Source: Arthrobacter sp. V1I9 (GTDB taxonomy: Bacteria > Actinomycetota > Actinomycetes > Actinomycetales > Micrococcaceae). From it: 64,000 nt of DNA. This document shows, one piece after another, positions 9,390 to 17,262 of the stretch. Positions within the stretch are counted from its first letter, which is position 1. Each line of letters opens with the position of its first letter. The notes under the pieces are model-generated. The model had not been told where the DNA came from. It did not search any database and worked only from the letters and a program-made list of their open reading frames with translations. A program made the translations under genes and the position numbers. Location: the NCBI RefSeq assembly GCF_030817075.1, contig NZ_JAUSYU010000001.1, positions 930,001 through 994,000 of the forward strand. Reading direction: 5' to 3'.

Positions 9390-9395
9390 ATCCTA
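9390..9395 (-). promoter_or_regulatory. Leaderless -10 hexamer of the DUF2461 gene
   Basis: TAGGAT, six-base spacer, ATG on the minus strand. Confidence 0.55.
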
Positions 9396-9462
9396 GGGAC
9401 GGCTGCCGGCGGGGGCCATGGGCCGGGCGCTTATGTGGAAAGTGCCGCCTCTGTGGAAAAGC

Positions 9463-9499
9463 AAAAACCACCCCGCCACGGGAACCGTGACGGGGTGGT
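9463..9499 (-). terminator. Rho-independent terminator of fur-katA
   Basis: Arms 9467-9481 and 9485-9499 (ACCACCCCG-CACGG with one mismatch) end in five T residues on the minus strand, 27 bases past the catalase stop. Confidence 0.85.
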
Positions 9500-9525
9500 C
9501 TTCAAAAGCTCAAGAAGCAGCTGGA

Positions 9526-11037
9526 TCAGCCGATCTTGTTAGCCGCCTCTGCGTCCGAGGACGGAGCCGACCCAAAGCCTGCGGCGCCAACAGCGACCGC
9601 GCCAAGGTTGGCGCGCAGCTTGGCGCCAAGTTCGGCGTCAACGTTGGTCCAGTACTGGATGGCACGTTCCTTGATGCCGGGGCTCTTGACGCCGCCCACT
9701 GCGCCGGTGATGGTCTCGAGCAGGCGGGCTTTGGCGCCGTCGTCGTAAACCTCGCGGTACAGGGTGCCGGCCTGGATGAAGTCGCTGTCCTCGGTGTGGA
9801 GGGAGTGCGCGGCGAGGGTCAGCTCGCCGTCGTTCTCCCAGCCGCCGGCCGGGTTCTGCGGCTCAACAGCGGCCGGTCCGCCCACGGAGTTCGGGGCGTA
9901 CACGGGGACCGAGGGTGCGTTGTACAGGAAGCGCCCCTGGCCGTCCTGGCTGTAGTTGTTGACCTGGTTCTTCGGCTGGTTCACCGGGATCTGGGCGTGG
10001 TTGGTGCCCACGCGGTAGCGGTGCGCGTCAGCGTAGGAGAAGATGCGGGCCTGCAGCATCTTGTCAGGGGAGGCGGCGATGCCCGGCACGAAGTTCGACG
10101 GCGCGAAGGTGGCCTGTTCGATCTGCGCGAAGTAGTTCTCCGGGTTCCGGTTCAGCTCCATGGTGCCCACCTTGATCAGCGGGTAATCGCCGTGCGGCCA
10201 CACCTTGGTGAGGTCGAACGGGTTGAAGCGGTAGGTCTTGGCGTCCTCGTACGGCATGACCTGCACGTGCAGGTCCCAGGACGGGAAGTTTCCGGCTTCG
10301 ATGTTCTCGGACAGGTCGCGGATGTAGAAGTCAGCATCGGAGCCGGCCAGCTGCTCGGCCTGCTCGCTGCTCATGGAGTTCACGCCCTGGTTGGACTTGA
10401 AGTGGTACTTGACCCAGAAACGCTCGCCCTCGGCGTTGATCCACTGGTAGGTGTGTGAGCCGTAGCCCTGCATCTCACGCCAGGAGGCGGGCAGGCCGCG
10501 GTCGCCCATGAGCCAGGTGACCTGGTGTGCGGACTCGGGGGACAGGGTCCAGAAGTCCCACTGCATGTCGGCGTCGCGCAGGTGGGTGCCCGGCAGGCGC
10601 TTCTGCGAGTGAATGAAGTCCGGGAACTTGATGCCGTCGCGGATGAAGAACACCGGGGTGTTGTTGCCCACGAGGTCGTAGTTGCCCTCGGAGGTGTAGA
10701 ACTTGACGGCGAACCCGCGGGGATCGCGCCAGGTGTCCGGGGAGCCGTTCTCGCCGGCCACGGAGGAGAAGCGGATCAGCATTTCGGTTTCGACGCCGGG
10801 CTGGAGGAATGCTGCCTTCGTGTACTTGGACACGTCCTCGGTGGTCTTGAACGTACCGAATGCACCGCCGCCCTTGGCGTGCACTACGCGCTCCGGCACC
10901 CGCTCGCGGTTGAACTGGGCGAGCTTTTCCACCAGGTAGTGGTCAGTCAGGATGATCGCGCCGTCGGCACCGGTGGACTTCGAGTGCGCGTCGGACGTTA
11001 CGGGGGCACCTGACTGGGTTGTTGAAATGGCAGTCAT
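9526..11037 (-). CDS. katA: Catalase, small-subunit haem type
   Basis: A 503-residue monofunctional haem catalase that converts hydrogen peroxide to water and oxygen. The catalytic histidine lies in [14 protein letters not shown], the catalytic asparagine in [12 protein letters not shown], and the proximal haem-ligand tyrosine in [14 protein letters not shown]; the length is that of small-subunit (clade 3) enzymes and there is no C-terminal flavodoxin-like domain. It starts seven bases after the stop of a Fur-family gene on the same strand, so the two form a peroxide-response operon; a terminator follows. Confidence 0.96.
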   Translation of the reverse strand: MTAISTTQSGAPVTSDAHSKSTGADGAIILTDHYLVEKLAQFNRERVPERVVHAKGGGAFGTFKTTEDVSKYTKAAFLQPGVETEMLIRFSSVAGENGSPDTWRDPRGFAVKFYTSEGNYDLVGNNTPVFFIRDGIKFPDFIHSQKRLPGTHLRDADMQWDFWTLSPESAHQVTWLMGDRGLPASWREMQGYGSHTYQWINAEGERFWVKYHFKSNQGVNSMSSEQAEQLAGSDADFYIRDLSENIEAGNFPSWDLHVQVMPYEDAKTYRFNPFDLTKVWPHGDYPLIKVGTMELNRNPENYFAQIEQATFAPSNFVPGIAASPDKMLQARIFSYADAHRYRVGTNHAQIPVNQPKNQVNNYSQDGQGRFLYNAPSVPVYAPNSVGGPAAVEPQNPAGGWENDGELTLAAHSLHTEDSDFIQAGTLYREVYDDGAKARLLETITGAVGGVKSPGIKERAIQYWTNVDAELGAKLRANLGAVAVGAAGFGSAPSSDAEAANKIG

Positions 11038-11044
11038 TGTTCTC

Positions 11045-11530
11045 CTATTTCTCTATTTCTTGTGACGAAGGATTGGAAGGAAGTTGTTGGGACTGCTGGC
11101 AGTCCTGGCAGATGCCCTGGTACATAACATCGGCGATCTGGATGGTCATCGGCTTTGCGTTCTCGTCCCAGTGCGGCGTGAGGCAGGGGGCGTGGCCCAC
11201 TGCGCAATCAACGTCTTCCACCCGGCCGCAGCTGATGCAGATGGCGTGGTGGTGGTTGTCGCCTACACGGGTTTCGTAAAGCGCGGGGGAGTGCGGGGGT
11301 TCGAACCTGCGAAGCATGTGCAGGTCCGTCAGGTCCCCCAGTACCACGTAAACGGACTGAGCCGTCAGTTCCGGAAGCTCGGCGCGGGCTGCAGAAAGGA
11401 TGCTTTCGGCAGGCGAATGGGGGTGGCGTTCGACGGCGGCCAGGACCGCCAGCCGCTGCTTTGTCACCCTGCGGCCATGGGCGCGCAGGGCGGCAGCCCA
11501 CGCCTCGTGGCCGTCAAAGTGCTCTGTCAT
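11045..11530 (-). CDS. Fur-family transcriptional repressor (peroxide/FurA type)
   Basis: A 161-residue metal-dependent repressor. The N-terminal winged helix runs from [19 protein letters not shown] to about residue 85; it is followed by the metal-binding segment [13 protein letters not shown] and a second cysteine pair CQDC near the C-terminus, so a CxxC...CxxC structural zinc site is complete. Gene order fur-catalase with seven bases between is the FurA/CatR/PerR arrangement, which points to peroxide sensing by metal-catalysed oxidation rather than iron uptake control. It likely represses its own promoter; the AT-rich site at 11550-11569 is the candidate operator. Confidence 0.92.
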   Translation of the reverse strand: MTEHFDGHEAWAAALRAHGRRVTKQRLAVLAAVERHPHSPAESILSAARAELPELTAQSVYVVLGDLTDLHMLRRFEPPHSPALYETRVGDNHHHAICISCGRVEDVDCAVGHAPCLTPHWDENAKPMTIQIADVMYQGICQDCQQSQQLPSNPSSQEIEK

Positions 11531-11549
11531 GACACCATTGAAGCACCTA

Positions 11550-11569
11550 TTATGAATATCTCACAATAA
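11550..11569. promoter_or_regulatory. Candidate Fur-family operator
   Basis: A sharply AT-rich 20-base stretch framed by TTAT and ATAA, 20 bases before the fur ATG and 57 bases before the divergent MFS gene. The inner bases are only partly palindromic, so the exact box is uncertain. Its position would let Fur control fur-katA and possibly the exporter. Confidence 0.4.
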
Positions 11570-11613
11570 GGTCCGGCTAACCTCTCCGGAACCAGCAATC
11601 ACATCCGCCCCAC

Positions 11614-11619
11614 TAGGGT
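11614..11619 (+). promoter_or_regulatory. Leaderless -10 hexamer of the EntS-like exporter gene
   Basis: TAGGGT, six-base spacer, GTG at 11626. Confidence 0.55.
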
Positions 11620-11625
11620 TGCAGG

Positions 11626-12897
11626 GTGGGGAAATTGCTCGCTGACATAACGCCGCTCAAGGAGAGCCCCGACTTCCGCCGGCTGTGGCTGGGCTCGGCC
11701 TTATCCGCCGTCGGAAGCCAACTAACCCTTGTTGCAGTAAGCCTGGAGATTTACGGGCTGACCCAGGACAGCTTCTATGTTGGCCTGCTGGCTGTCTTCG
11801 CGCTGGTGCCGCTGGTGATCGGCGGGCTGCTGGGCGGCTCCATCGCCGACGCCCACGACCGGCGGCGCGTAGCGCTGCTTGCCTCGACGGTGCTGTGGCT
11901 GGCCACCGGCCTGATCGCCCTGCAGTCCTGGATGCAATGGGGCAACATCTGGGTCCTGTACTTCCTGGTGGCGCTGCAGAGCGGAGCGCAGGCCATAAAC
12001 CAGCCCGCCCGAAGTGCCATCCTGCCCATGCTGATCCGCAAGGAACTCCTGCCCGCTGCCAACGCGCTCAGCATGATGTCCTTCGGCCTTGCCATGACCG
12101 CCGGACCCTTGCTTGCCGGCGTGCTGGTGGCTTGGGTGGGTTTCGGCTGGACCTACACCCTCGACTTCGCCAGCTTCGCGGTCGTGCTGTGGGCCGTCTA
12201 CCGGCTGCCGCCCTTGCCGCCGTCCGGAAAACGGAGCGGGGCAGGCATCCGTTCGGTCATCGAGGGCTTCCGGTTCCTGGGCACCCGGCCGAACCTGCGG
12301 ATGACCTTTGTGATCGACCTGATTGCCATGATCCTGGCCCAGCCGCGGGCGCTGATGCCGGCCATCGGTGCTGTCATGATCGGCGGTGGCGAAGCAACAG
12401 TTGGTGTCCTGCTGGCGGCCACCGCAGTCGGTGCGTTCCTGGCCGGCCTGTTCTCCGGTCCTCTCGGCGCTGTCCGGTGGCAGGGGAGTGCAGTGGTCTT
12501 CTCGGTGATGGGATGGGGAGCATCGATCGCCGGTTTCGGGCTGGTGGTGCTGCTGGCCGGGCGATCACCTGATGGGGCGGTCACGCTCTGGCTGCTCCCC
12601 GCCGCCCTCTGCTGCGCGCTCGCCGGCATCGCCGATTCAATCAGCAGCGTTTTCCGGAACACCATCCTGCAGGCAGCCACGCCTGACCACCTTCGCGGCC
12701 GGCTCCAGGGCGTGTTCATCGTGGTGGTCGCCGGCGGTCCCAGGGTTGGCGACCTGCTGGCCGGTGCCGGAACCAGGATCCTGACCGAGGGCTCGGTCCT
12801 GATCCTTGGCGGGGTGCTGTGCATTGCCGGGGCATGGGTGGCGGCCAGATTGCAGCCCGGTTTCCGCCAGTACGACGCACGGAACCCTGCTCCCTAG
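11626..12897 (+). CDS. MFS transporter, EntS-like (enterobactin-exporter family)
   Basis: A 423-residue membrane protein with about twelve hydrophobic helices. LKESPDFRRLWLGSALSAVGSQLT at the start and the GSIADAHDRRRV loop between helices 2 and 3 are those of the EntS/YbdA (MFS_3) group, whose best-known member exports enterobactin. The GTG start is supported by the upstream TAGGGT; there is no ribosome-binding site. It is divergent from a Fur-family gene, so iron- or peroxide-linked expression is possible, but no siderophore biosynthesis gene is nearby and the substrate is unknown. Confidence 0.88.
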   Translation: MGKLLADITPLKESPDFRRLWLGSALSAVGSQLTLVAVSLEIYGLTQDSFYVGLLAVFALVPLVIGGLLGGSIADAHDRRRVALLASTVLWLATGLIALQSWMQWGNIWVLYFLVALQSGAQAINQPARSAILPMLIRKELLPAANALSMMSFGLAMTAGPLLAGVLVAWVGFGWTYTLDFASFAVVLWAVYRLPPLPPSGKRSGAGIRSVIEGFRFLGTRPNLRMTFVIDLIAMILAQPRALMPAIGAVMIGGGEATVGVLLAATAVGAFLAGLFSGPLGAVRWQGSAVVFSVMGWGASIAGFGLVVLLAGRSPDGAVTLWLLPAALCCALAGIADSISSVFRNTILQAATPDHLRGRLQGVFIVVVAGGPRVGDLLAGAGTRILTEGSVLILGGVLCIAGAWVAARLQPGFRQYDARNPAP

Positions 12898-12946
12898 AAG
12901 GCGGTTCCCAGGTTTCCAGCGTGAGCTAGGCCCCGCGATGTGCAAA

Positions 12947-12984
12947 GAGGCCGGCGCGGCCCGTATTCGGGGTGCGCCGGCCTC
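12947..12984 (-). terminator. Terminator-like hairpin after the YajQ gene
   Basis: GAGGCCGGCGC (12947-12957) pairs perfectly with 12974-12984; TTT follows on the minus strand. It may serve both converging genes. Confidence 0.6.
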
Positions 12985-13032
12985 CGTGCGTAGCGGCAGA
13001 ACTTTTGCGCGCCGGAAACGCCGGCGGGGCTG

Positions 13033-13524
13033 CTAGCTGCGGAAGTTCACGAACTGCAGGTCGGCCTCGTCAAAGTCCTTCAGCAGCGCCATGGTGGCCT
13101 GCAGGTCGTCGCGGGATTTGGAGGTCACGCGCAGTTCATCGCCCTGGATTTGGGACTTCACGGACTTGGGCGCTTCGTCGCGGATCAGCTTGTTGATCTT
13201 CTTCGCCAGGTCCTGGGCGATGCCTTCCTTGATGGAGGCCTCGAGGCGGAACTCCTTGCCGGAGGCGTAGGGCTCACCGGTGTCCAGCGACTTCAGCGAG
13301 ATGCCGCGGCGGATCAGTTTTGACTGCAGCACGTCCAGTACCGCCAGGACGCGCTCCTCGGAGTTGGCCTTCATCAGGATTTTCTCGCCGCTGAAATCCA
13401 CCTCTGCGCCGACACCCTTGAAGTCGTAGCGCTGGGCAAGTTCCTTCTGTGCCTGGTTGAGGGCGTTTGCCACTTCCTGCTTGTCCACTTTGCTTACGAC
13501 GTCGAACGTTGACTCGCCTGCCAT
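13033..13524 (-). CDS. YajQ-family (DUF520) nucleotide/cyclic-di-GMP-binding protein
   Basis: A 163-residue cytoplasmic protein. STFDVVSKVDKQEVANALNQA at the start, AQRYDFKG, and LIRDEAPKSVKSQIQGDELRVTSKSRDDLQ are diagnostic of YajQ. Family members bind nucleotides, and in Xanthomonas a homologue binds cyclic di-GMP; whether this one does is not shown. The ATG at 13522-13524 has AAGGAG seven bases upstream, which overrules the much longer open frame. It is convergent with the EntS-like exporter and is transcribed alone. Confidence 0.93.
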   Translation of the reverse strand: MAGESTFDVVSKVDKQEVANALNQAQKELAQRYDFKGVGAEVDFSGEKILMKANSEERVLAVLDVLQSKLIRRGISLKSLDTGEPYASGKEFRLEASIKEGIAQDLAKKINKLIRDEAPKSVKSQIQGDELRVTSKSRDDLQATMALLKDFDEADLQFVNFRS

Positions 13525-13709
13525 GACTCTCCTTGTGCTGGTGGGAGCCCTGTCCTCGGACCGGGCTTGGGTGGCTGGATTCAAGCCTAATACGGATGCT
13601 CCTGGTGAGGGGGAGCGGTATTCACAGTTCCCTCTCAGCGGACGCTCCGGGGGAACGAAGGAGGTCCGGGCAGAGTTGAAGGAGTTGGAAGCTGCACGAA
13701 AGGAACACC

Positions 13710-13964
13710 ATGCACCGCAGGGCCGTCCGATATGTCTCGCAAACCACCTCGGCAGCAGCCGGTGCAGTGGCAACAGCAGCAACATCAGTCGCGGCAGCGG
13801 CGGTGGCAGCCTCCATCATCTTCAGTCCGGTGGCGGATGCCGCCTCCCGGATGGAGGGCGTCAGCGAGGACCTGCTCCGCGCCGTCCAGCTGAACCAGAT
13901 CACCGAGGAGCAGGCATTGAGGTTCGAAGCCCGCCTGGCCGGGCGGATCCTGGGCGAAGCCTGA
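13710..13964 (+). CDS. Small Ala-rich protein with a signal-like hydrophobic segment
   Basis: An 84-residue open frame that I do not recognise. A basic start (MHRRAVRY) is followed by about 35 mostly Ala/Val/Ile residues ending PVADAASRM, like a signal peptide with an AxA-type site, and then a charged helical tail (EDLLRAVQLNQITEEQALRFEARLAG). AAAGGA lies six bases before the ATG. Support is only the ribosome-binding site, codon bias and plausible protein architecture; an opposite-strand frame over the same bases looks like a shadow. Confidence 0.5.
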   Translation: MHRRAVRYVSQTTSAAAGAVATAATSVAAAAVAASIIFSPVADAASRMEGVSEDLLRAVQLNQITEEQALRFEARLAGRILGEA

Positions 13965-14154
13965 CCCGTCCGGAAGCGCTTCGTAGTGAAGGTGCGTCAG
14001 CCTGAAATCCGCGCCATTCCGCGCCTGAATGCGCCGATTCGATTCTTCGGCGGAAGTTCTGTAAAGTTGTCTTGCCCGCGGTTACTGGAAGCGGAACGGC
14101 CCGGAAACGGACGTTCCACGGACTGCAGCCGGGGGTGATCTTCTTTTGAAGTTC

Positions 14155-14236
14155 GGCAGATTACCCGAGCGGCCAAAGGGGGCTGACTGTAAATCAGCTG
14201 GCAACGCCTACGGGGGTTCGAATCCCTCATCTGCCA
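14155..14236 (+). tRNA. tRNA-Tyr (GTA)
   Basis: Acceptor arms GGCAGAT and ATCTGCC (14229-14235) pair fully; the anticodon stem GCTGA/TCAGC encloses loop CTGTAAA with anticodon GTA at 14189-14191; the TTCGAATC T-loop and a long variable arm make it a class II tRNA-Tyr. CCA is not encoded exactly (ACCCA follows). Confidence 0.96.
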
Positions 14237-14244
14237 CCCAAGTG

Positions 14245-14280
14245 AAAGCCTCCGGAACCACATGGTTCCGGAGGCTTTTT
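14245..14280 (+). terminator. Rho-independent terminator after tRNA-Tyr
   Basis: Perfect 15-bp stem AAAGCCTCCGGAACC with a four-base loop and five T residues, nine bases after the tRNA. Confidence 0.92.
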
Positions 14281-14421
14281 CGTGTTTCCAGGCCCCTTTG
14301 AAACGCCCCGAAGGGCAGGCAAACCGTCGTCGACACCGGCCCCGGCCGGGCGTAGGCTGGCACCATCGGCGCACGTGCCCCGATGCCCTGCGTCGATCAA
14401 AGAATCGATAAAGGAGGACCA

Positions 14422-14853
14422 ATGAGTGCCGTACGTGAATTCATGACTACGGACGCACAGTGTATTAAGGAAAACCAGTCCCTTGCCGATGCCGCCCGGA
14501 TGATGCTGGATCTGGACTGCGGATCGTTGCCGATCTGTGGTGACGACGGCAAGTTGAGGGGCATGATCACCGACCGCGACATCGTGCTCAAGTGCGTAGC
14601 CGCCGGACGTGATCCGCGCGAAATGATGGCCCGTGACCTCGCCTCGGGCAAGCCATTCTGGATTGACGCCGATGCGAACGTGGACGCCGCCATCGAGATG
14701 ATGGAGAGCCACCAGGTCCGGCGGCTTCCCGTCATCGCCGATTACAAGCTGGTAGGCATCATCAGCCAGGGAGACATTGCCCGCAACTACTCCGAACAAC
14801 GTGTAGGTGAGCTCGTGGAGCACATCTCGGAACGCAAACGGATGAACGCCTAG
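14422..14853 (+). CDS. Two-CBS-domain protein (hypoxic response protein Hrp1-like)
   Basis: A 143-residue protein made of two CBS domains: VREFMTTDAQCIKENQSLADAA to DGKLRGMITDRDIVLK, then SGKPFWIDADANVDAAIEMM to YKLVGIISQGDIA. This compact layout is that of Mycobacterium Hrp1 and similar stress proteins; CBS pairs bind adenine nucleotides. AAAGGAGG, a nearly perfect ribosome-binding site, precedes the ATG at 14422. It is transcribed alone after the tRNA terminator; the role is unknown. Confidence 0.9.
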   Translation: MSAVREFMTTDAQCIKENQSLADAARMMLDLDCGSLPICGDDGKLRGMITDRDIVLKCVAAGRDPREMMARDLASGKPFWIDADANVDAAIEMMESHQVRRLPVIADYKLVGIISQGDIARNYSEQRVGELVEHISERKRMNA

Positions 14854-14885
14854 GCAAAGCTTTCCTAGCGGATTCCCCGCAAACC

Positions 14886-14913
14886 AACGCCACGGAGTCC
14901 GCTCCGTGGCGTT
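14886..14913 (+). terminator. Terminator-like hairpin after the CBS-domain gene
   Basis: AACGCCACGGAG pairs with CTCCGTGGCGTT around a five-base loop; the T run is weak (TTACTTCGT). Confidence 0.6.
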
Positions 14914-14933
14914 ACTTCGTGTGCGTGCATGGC

Positions 14934-14978
14934 CTTGTCCGCGGCTCCCCGCCTTAAAGGTTAGGAGCCGCGGACAAG
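14934..14978. terminator. Perfect 15-bp inverted repeat downstream of the LysM gene
   Basis: CTTGTCCGCGGCTCC (14934-14948) and its exact complement at 14964-14978 surround a 15-base spacer. There is no T run on either side, so it may act as a factor-dependent terminator or a transcript-end protector between the converging genes. Confidence 0.45.
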
Positions 14979-15027
14979 CTTAGGAACCAGTTGCAGCCAG
15001 CCAGCCGGTCCAACTGGCTTGGTCCAA

Positions 15028-15072
15028 CCCGGCCCGGTTCAGCCCGGCCCGGTTCAGCCCGGCCCGGTTCAG
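15028..15072. repeat. Three perfect tandem copies of a 15-bp unit
   Basis: CCCGGCCCGGTTCAG repeats exactly three times, ending six bases before the LysM gene stop codon. A similar TTCAG continues into the gene end. It is a short tandem repeat of slippage type; no function is evident. Confidence 0.9.
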
Positions 15073-15077
15073 CATCC

Positions 15078-16097
15078 TCAGTTCAGCGCGATCAGGAGCA
15101 TCTGGTTGGTGCCGGGGATGCAGGTCTGCAGGATTGCCCGCGGGAAACCGCCGAAGGCTGCGATGACGTCGTTGGTGGTTCCCGGGTTGGGTACCTGGCC
15201 CCTGGCCGTTGCCGTGTAGGTTCCATAACCCGGGATGCTGACTCTCTCACCCACTCCGATTCCGGAGAAGCGTGCCCAGCCACCGCAGAAGTCGTGTTCG
15301 GTGATGAAAAGCGAGTAGCCGTCGTTGGGCGTGTAGTGGATGGGTCCGATGCAGGCGTCCACCATGGACTGCCCGCCGGCACCGGCTACGTAAATGGTTC
15401 GGATTGCGGGAGCGGCCGGAACCGCGGCGGGAGCAGGAGCGGGAGCAGGGGCCGGAGCGGGCGCCGGTGCCGCCGGTGCCGGCGCAGGAGCGCTCGCGGG
15501 GACAGGTGCAGCCTCGGCTCCGGCTACGGCTGGACCGGTCAGCAGCAGCGTCTGTCCCGGAACGATCACGCTGAAGGCACTTAGCCCATTGGCTGAGAGC
15601 ATCGCGTTCATGTCCACCCCAAACCTGCCCGCAATGGCACCTACTGTGTCCCCGGGCACCACGGTGTAGCGATTGGAGTCCGCAGCCGGTGCTGCGGAAG
15701 GTGGCTTAGGGGCGGGTGCGGGCTCGACGGCGGGTGGTGCCTTCGCCGGTTTTTCCGCAGCAGGCGGCGCGGCCGCAGGTGCAGCTGCGGGCGCCCGCTG
15801 CTGGCCAGCACCGGATGGGGTGCCGGAATCACCGCCGGAGGCATCCTGGCCCGCGGCGCCAACGCCGGCCCCTGCTTCGGGGGCCGCCTCAGCAACGGGA
15901 GCAGCCGCCGTCGTACCCTGCAACAGGGAGGTGGCCGGTCCAGCCAGCGCCCCGACTCCCACGGCCGCCACCACGGCGACGGTGGCCATGCCGGCCCATA
16001 ACTTGTTGCTGATAGTGGGCAGGCCGGCTGTCAGGCCTGACTGGGGGACATTGGTGGCGACACTGTGGATTGGTGGATCTGTGGCTTCAAAGTTCAT
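15078..16097 (-). CDS. Membrane-anchored LysM protein with a C-terminal sortase-fold-like domain
   Basis: A 339-residue envelope protein. Residues 34-57 form a membrane anchor; about 60-142 are Ala/Pro-rich; 143-187 (YTVVPGDTVGAIAGRFGV to IVPGQTLLL) are one LysM domain that should bind peptidoglycan; about 200-230 are an Ala-Pro repeat like a cell-wall spacer. Residues 233-339 (TIYVAGAGGQS, ITEHDFCGG, VGERVSIPGYGTYTATARGQV, AILQTCIPG) follow the order of sortase strands, with His268 and Cys326 where a sortase has its pair, but asparagine where the arginine would be. ATG at 16095-16097 chosen as the last start before the anchor; the ribosome-binding site is weak. Confidence 0.8.
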   Translation of the reverse strand: MNFEATDPPIHSVATNVPQSGLTAGLPTISNKLWAGMATVAVVAAVGVGALAGPATSLLQGTTAAAPVAEAAPEAGAGVGAAGQDASGGDSGTPSGAGQQRAPAAAPAAAPPAAEKPAKAPPAVEPAPAPKPPSAAPAADSNRYTVVPGDTVGAIAGRFGVDMNAMLSANGLSAFSVIVPGQTLLLTGPAVAGAEAAPVPASAPAPAPAAPAPAPAPAPAPAPAAVPAAPAIRTIYVAGAGGQSMVDACIGPIHYTPNDGYSLFITEHDFCGGWARFSGIGVGERVSIPGYGTYTATARGQVPNPGTTNDVIAAFGGFPRAILQTCIPGTNQMLLIALN

Positions 16098-16451
16098 GGG
16101 TAGCCCATCGGGGTTCGGTCCCAGCCGGGCAGCTGCAGGCGCAACAAGCGAAAGCGGGACGGACGCGGTGTGATGCGCCGGCGGCCCCGATTCAGACCGG
16201 GCCGCCATCGGCACATGATGGAGGCGTCCGCATACCCAGAAGATACGGAAGCTCCGCGAAAGGCACTGCCGCCCGGAAGCCATCCGGTGAACAGGCCAGC
16301 ACATGTTGGGTCCTAGGAATCCCGAGTCTAGGAAATCGGCACGGCGCCGGCACCAGTAGGGATTACCCGAATATTTTTGGCCCGGTACTTGAGGGTTCCG
16401 GCCCAGCTACGCACCGGCAAGCTACCCGCTACTTAGCGCGGAAGACATGGA
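16098..16451. other. 354-bp intergenic region
   Basis: Between two minus-strand genes. It should hold the end of the channel transcript and the promoter of the LysM gene. I looked for a cyclic-di-AMP (ydaO) riboswitch, common before actinobacterial wall genes, and did not find its conserved core. An AT-rich patch around 16370-16380 is the only promoter-like spot; no RNA or small gene is supported. Confidence 0.5.
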
Positions 16452-17182
16452 CTAGCGGCTGTGCTGGTCCCTGAGCTCGGCGATTTCGTTGCGAAGCGAA
16501 ACCATCTCCGCCACCAGTTCCACCAACTCGGCACGGACCGGCTCCTCGGCATCGGCCGCCGCTTCAGCGGTGTCCTCCACACGCTGGACCAGCCAGGAAG
16601 CGATGGAGGCTGTAACCACGCCCAGGACGGCAATTCCGCTCATCATGAGGGCGGCCGCCACCATCCGCCCAATGGGCGTCACGGGATACATGTCCCCGTA
16701 GCCGACGGTGGTGATGGTGGTCATGGCCCACCACAGCGCGTCGCCGAAGGTGATGATTTTGGCGTCCGGGACTGACTGTTCAACGTCAAGGACGGCGAGG
16801 GCACCCACAAACACCAGCATTGTGGCAGACCCCGCCACGTACGTGACCACGCGGCCCCGGAGCGTGTCCCCGAGCGTCCGGTGCAGTACGGACAACAGTG
16901 TCACCAGCCGTAGCAGGCGCAACGGCCGAAAGAACGGCAGGGCCACAATCAGCAGTTCATGCAGGTTTCGGAAGAACCAGCTGCTCTTGTCACCGCCAGC
17001 CACAAATTAGCTATGTAGTCCACGGCAAAAATGCCCCAGGTGGCCCACATGACTGCTTCCAGCCAAAACGCCCCGCTGCCTTCAAGGCGGCCGATCACCT
17101 GCCACGCATACGCTGCCAGGAAGATGAGCGCAGTCATCGTGAGCGGCCAGTCCGCCAGGTCCCGGTAGCGTTGTTGGGTCAT
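16452..17182 (-). pseudogene. Potassium/ion channel protein, frameshifted
   Basis: Two overlapping frames make one 2-to-4-helix channel protein. The first (from ATG 17180-17182: MTQQRYRDLADWP to DYIANLWLAV) carries the first helices; the second (SSWFFRNLHELL onward) carries RPLRLLRLVTLL, the selectivity filter TTITTVGYGD, the last helix and a short coiled coil. They join near 16986-17000, where one base seems missing. All functional parts are otherwise intact, so this may be a sequencing error rather than a dead gene. A leaderless TAGGAT precedes the start. Divergent from the thioesterase gene. Confidence 0.82.
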
Positions 17183-17189
17183 GCAGCAA

Positions 17190-17195
17190 ATCCTA
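17190..17195 (-). promoter_or_regulatory. Leaderless -10 hexamer of the ion channel gene
   Basis: TAGGAT, seven-base spacer, ATG on the minus strand. Confidence 0.45.
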
Positions 17196-17250
17196 CGTGG
17201 ACGGGCCGGCCAGGTTCGGCGCACTGATCCCGCTCCATGTTACCGACAGG

Positions 17251-17256
17251 TAACAT
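17251..17256 (+). promoter_or_regulatory. Leaderless -10 hexamer of the thioesterase gene
   Basis: TAACAT, six-base spacer, ATG at 17263. Confidence 0.55.
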
Positions 17257-17262
17257 GGTCCG

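Noticed and set aside
14934..14978. Inverted repeat as an IS end
   Set aside because: It is a single compact palindrome with no transposase, no matching distant copy and no target duplication seen.
15028..15072. Tandem repeats as a small CRISPR array
   Set aside because: The 15-bp units are contiguous with no spacers and there is no cas gene.
16098..16451. Cyclic-di-AMP riboswitch before the LysM gene
   Set aside because: The conserved ydaO core sequences were not found on the minus strand; a partly similar CCGAACCC run is not enough.
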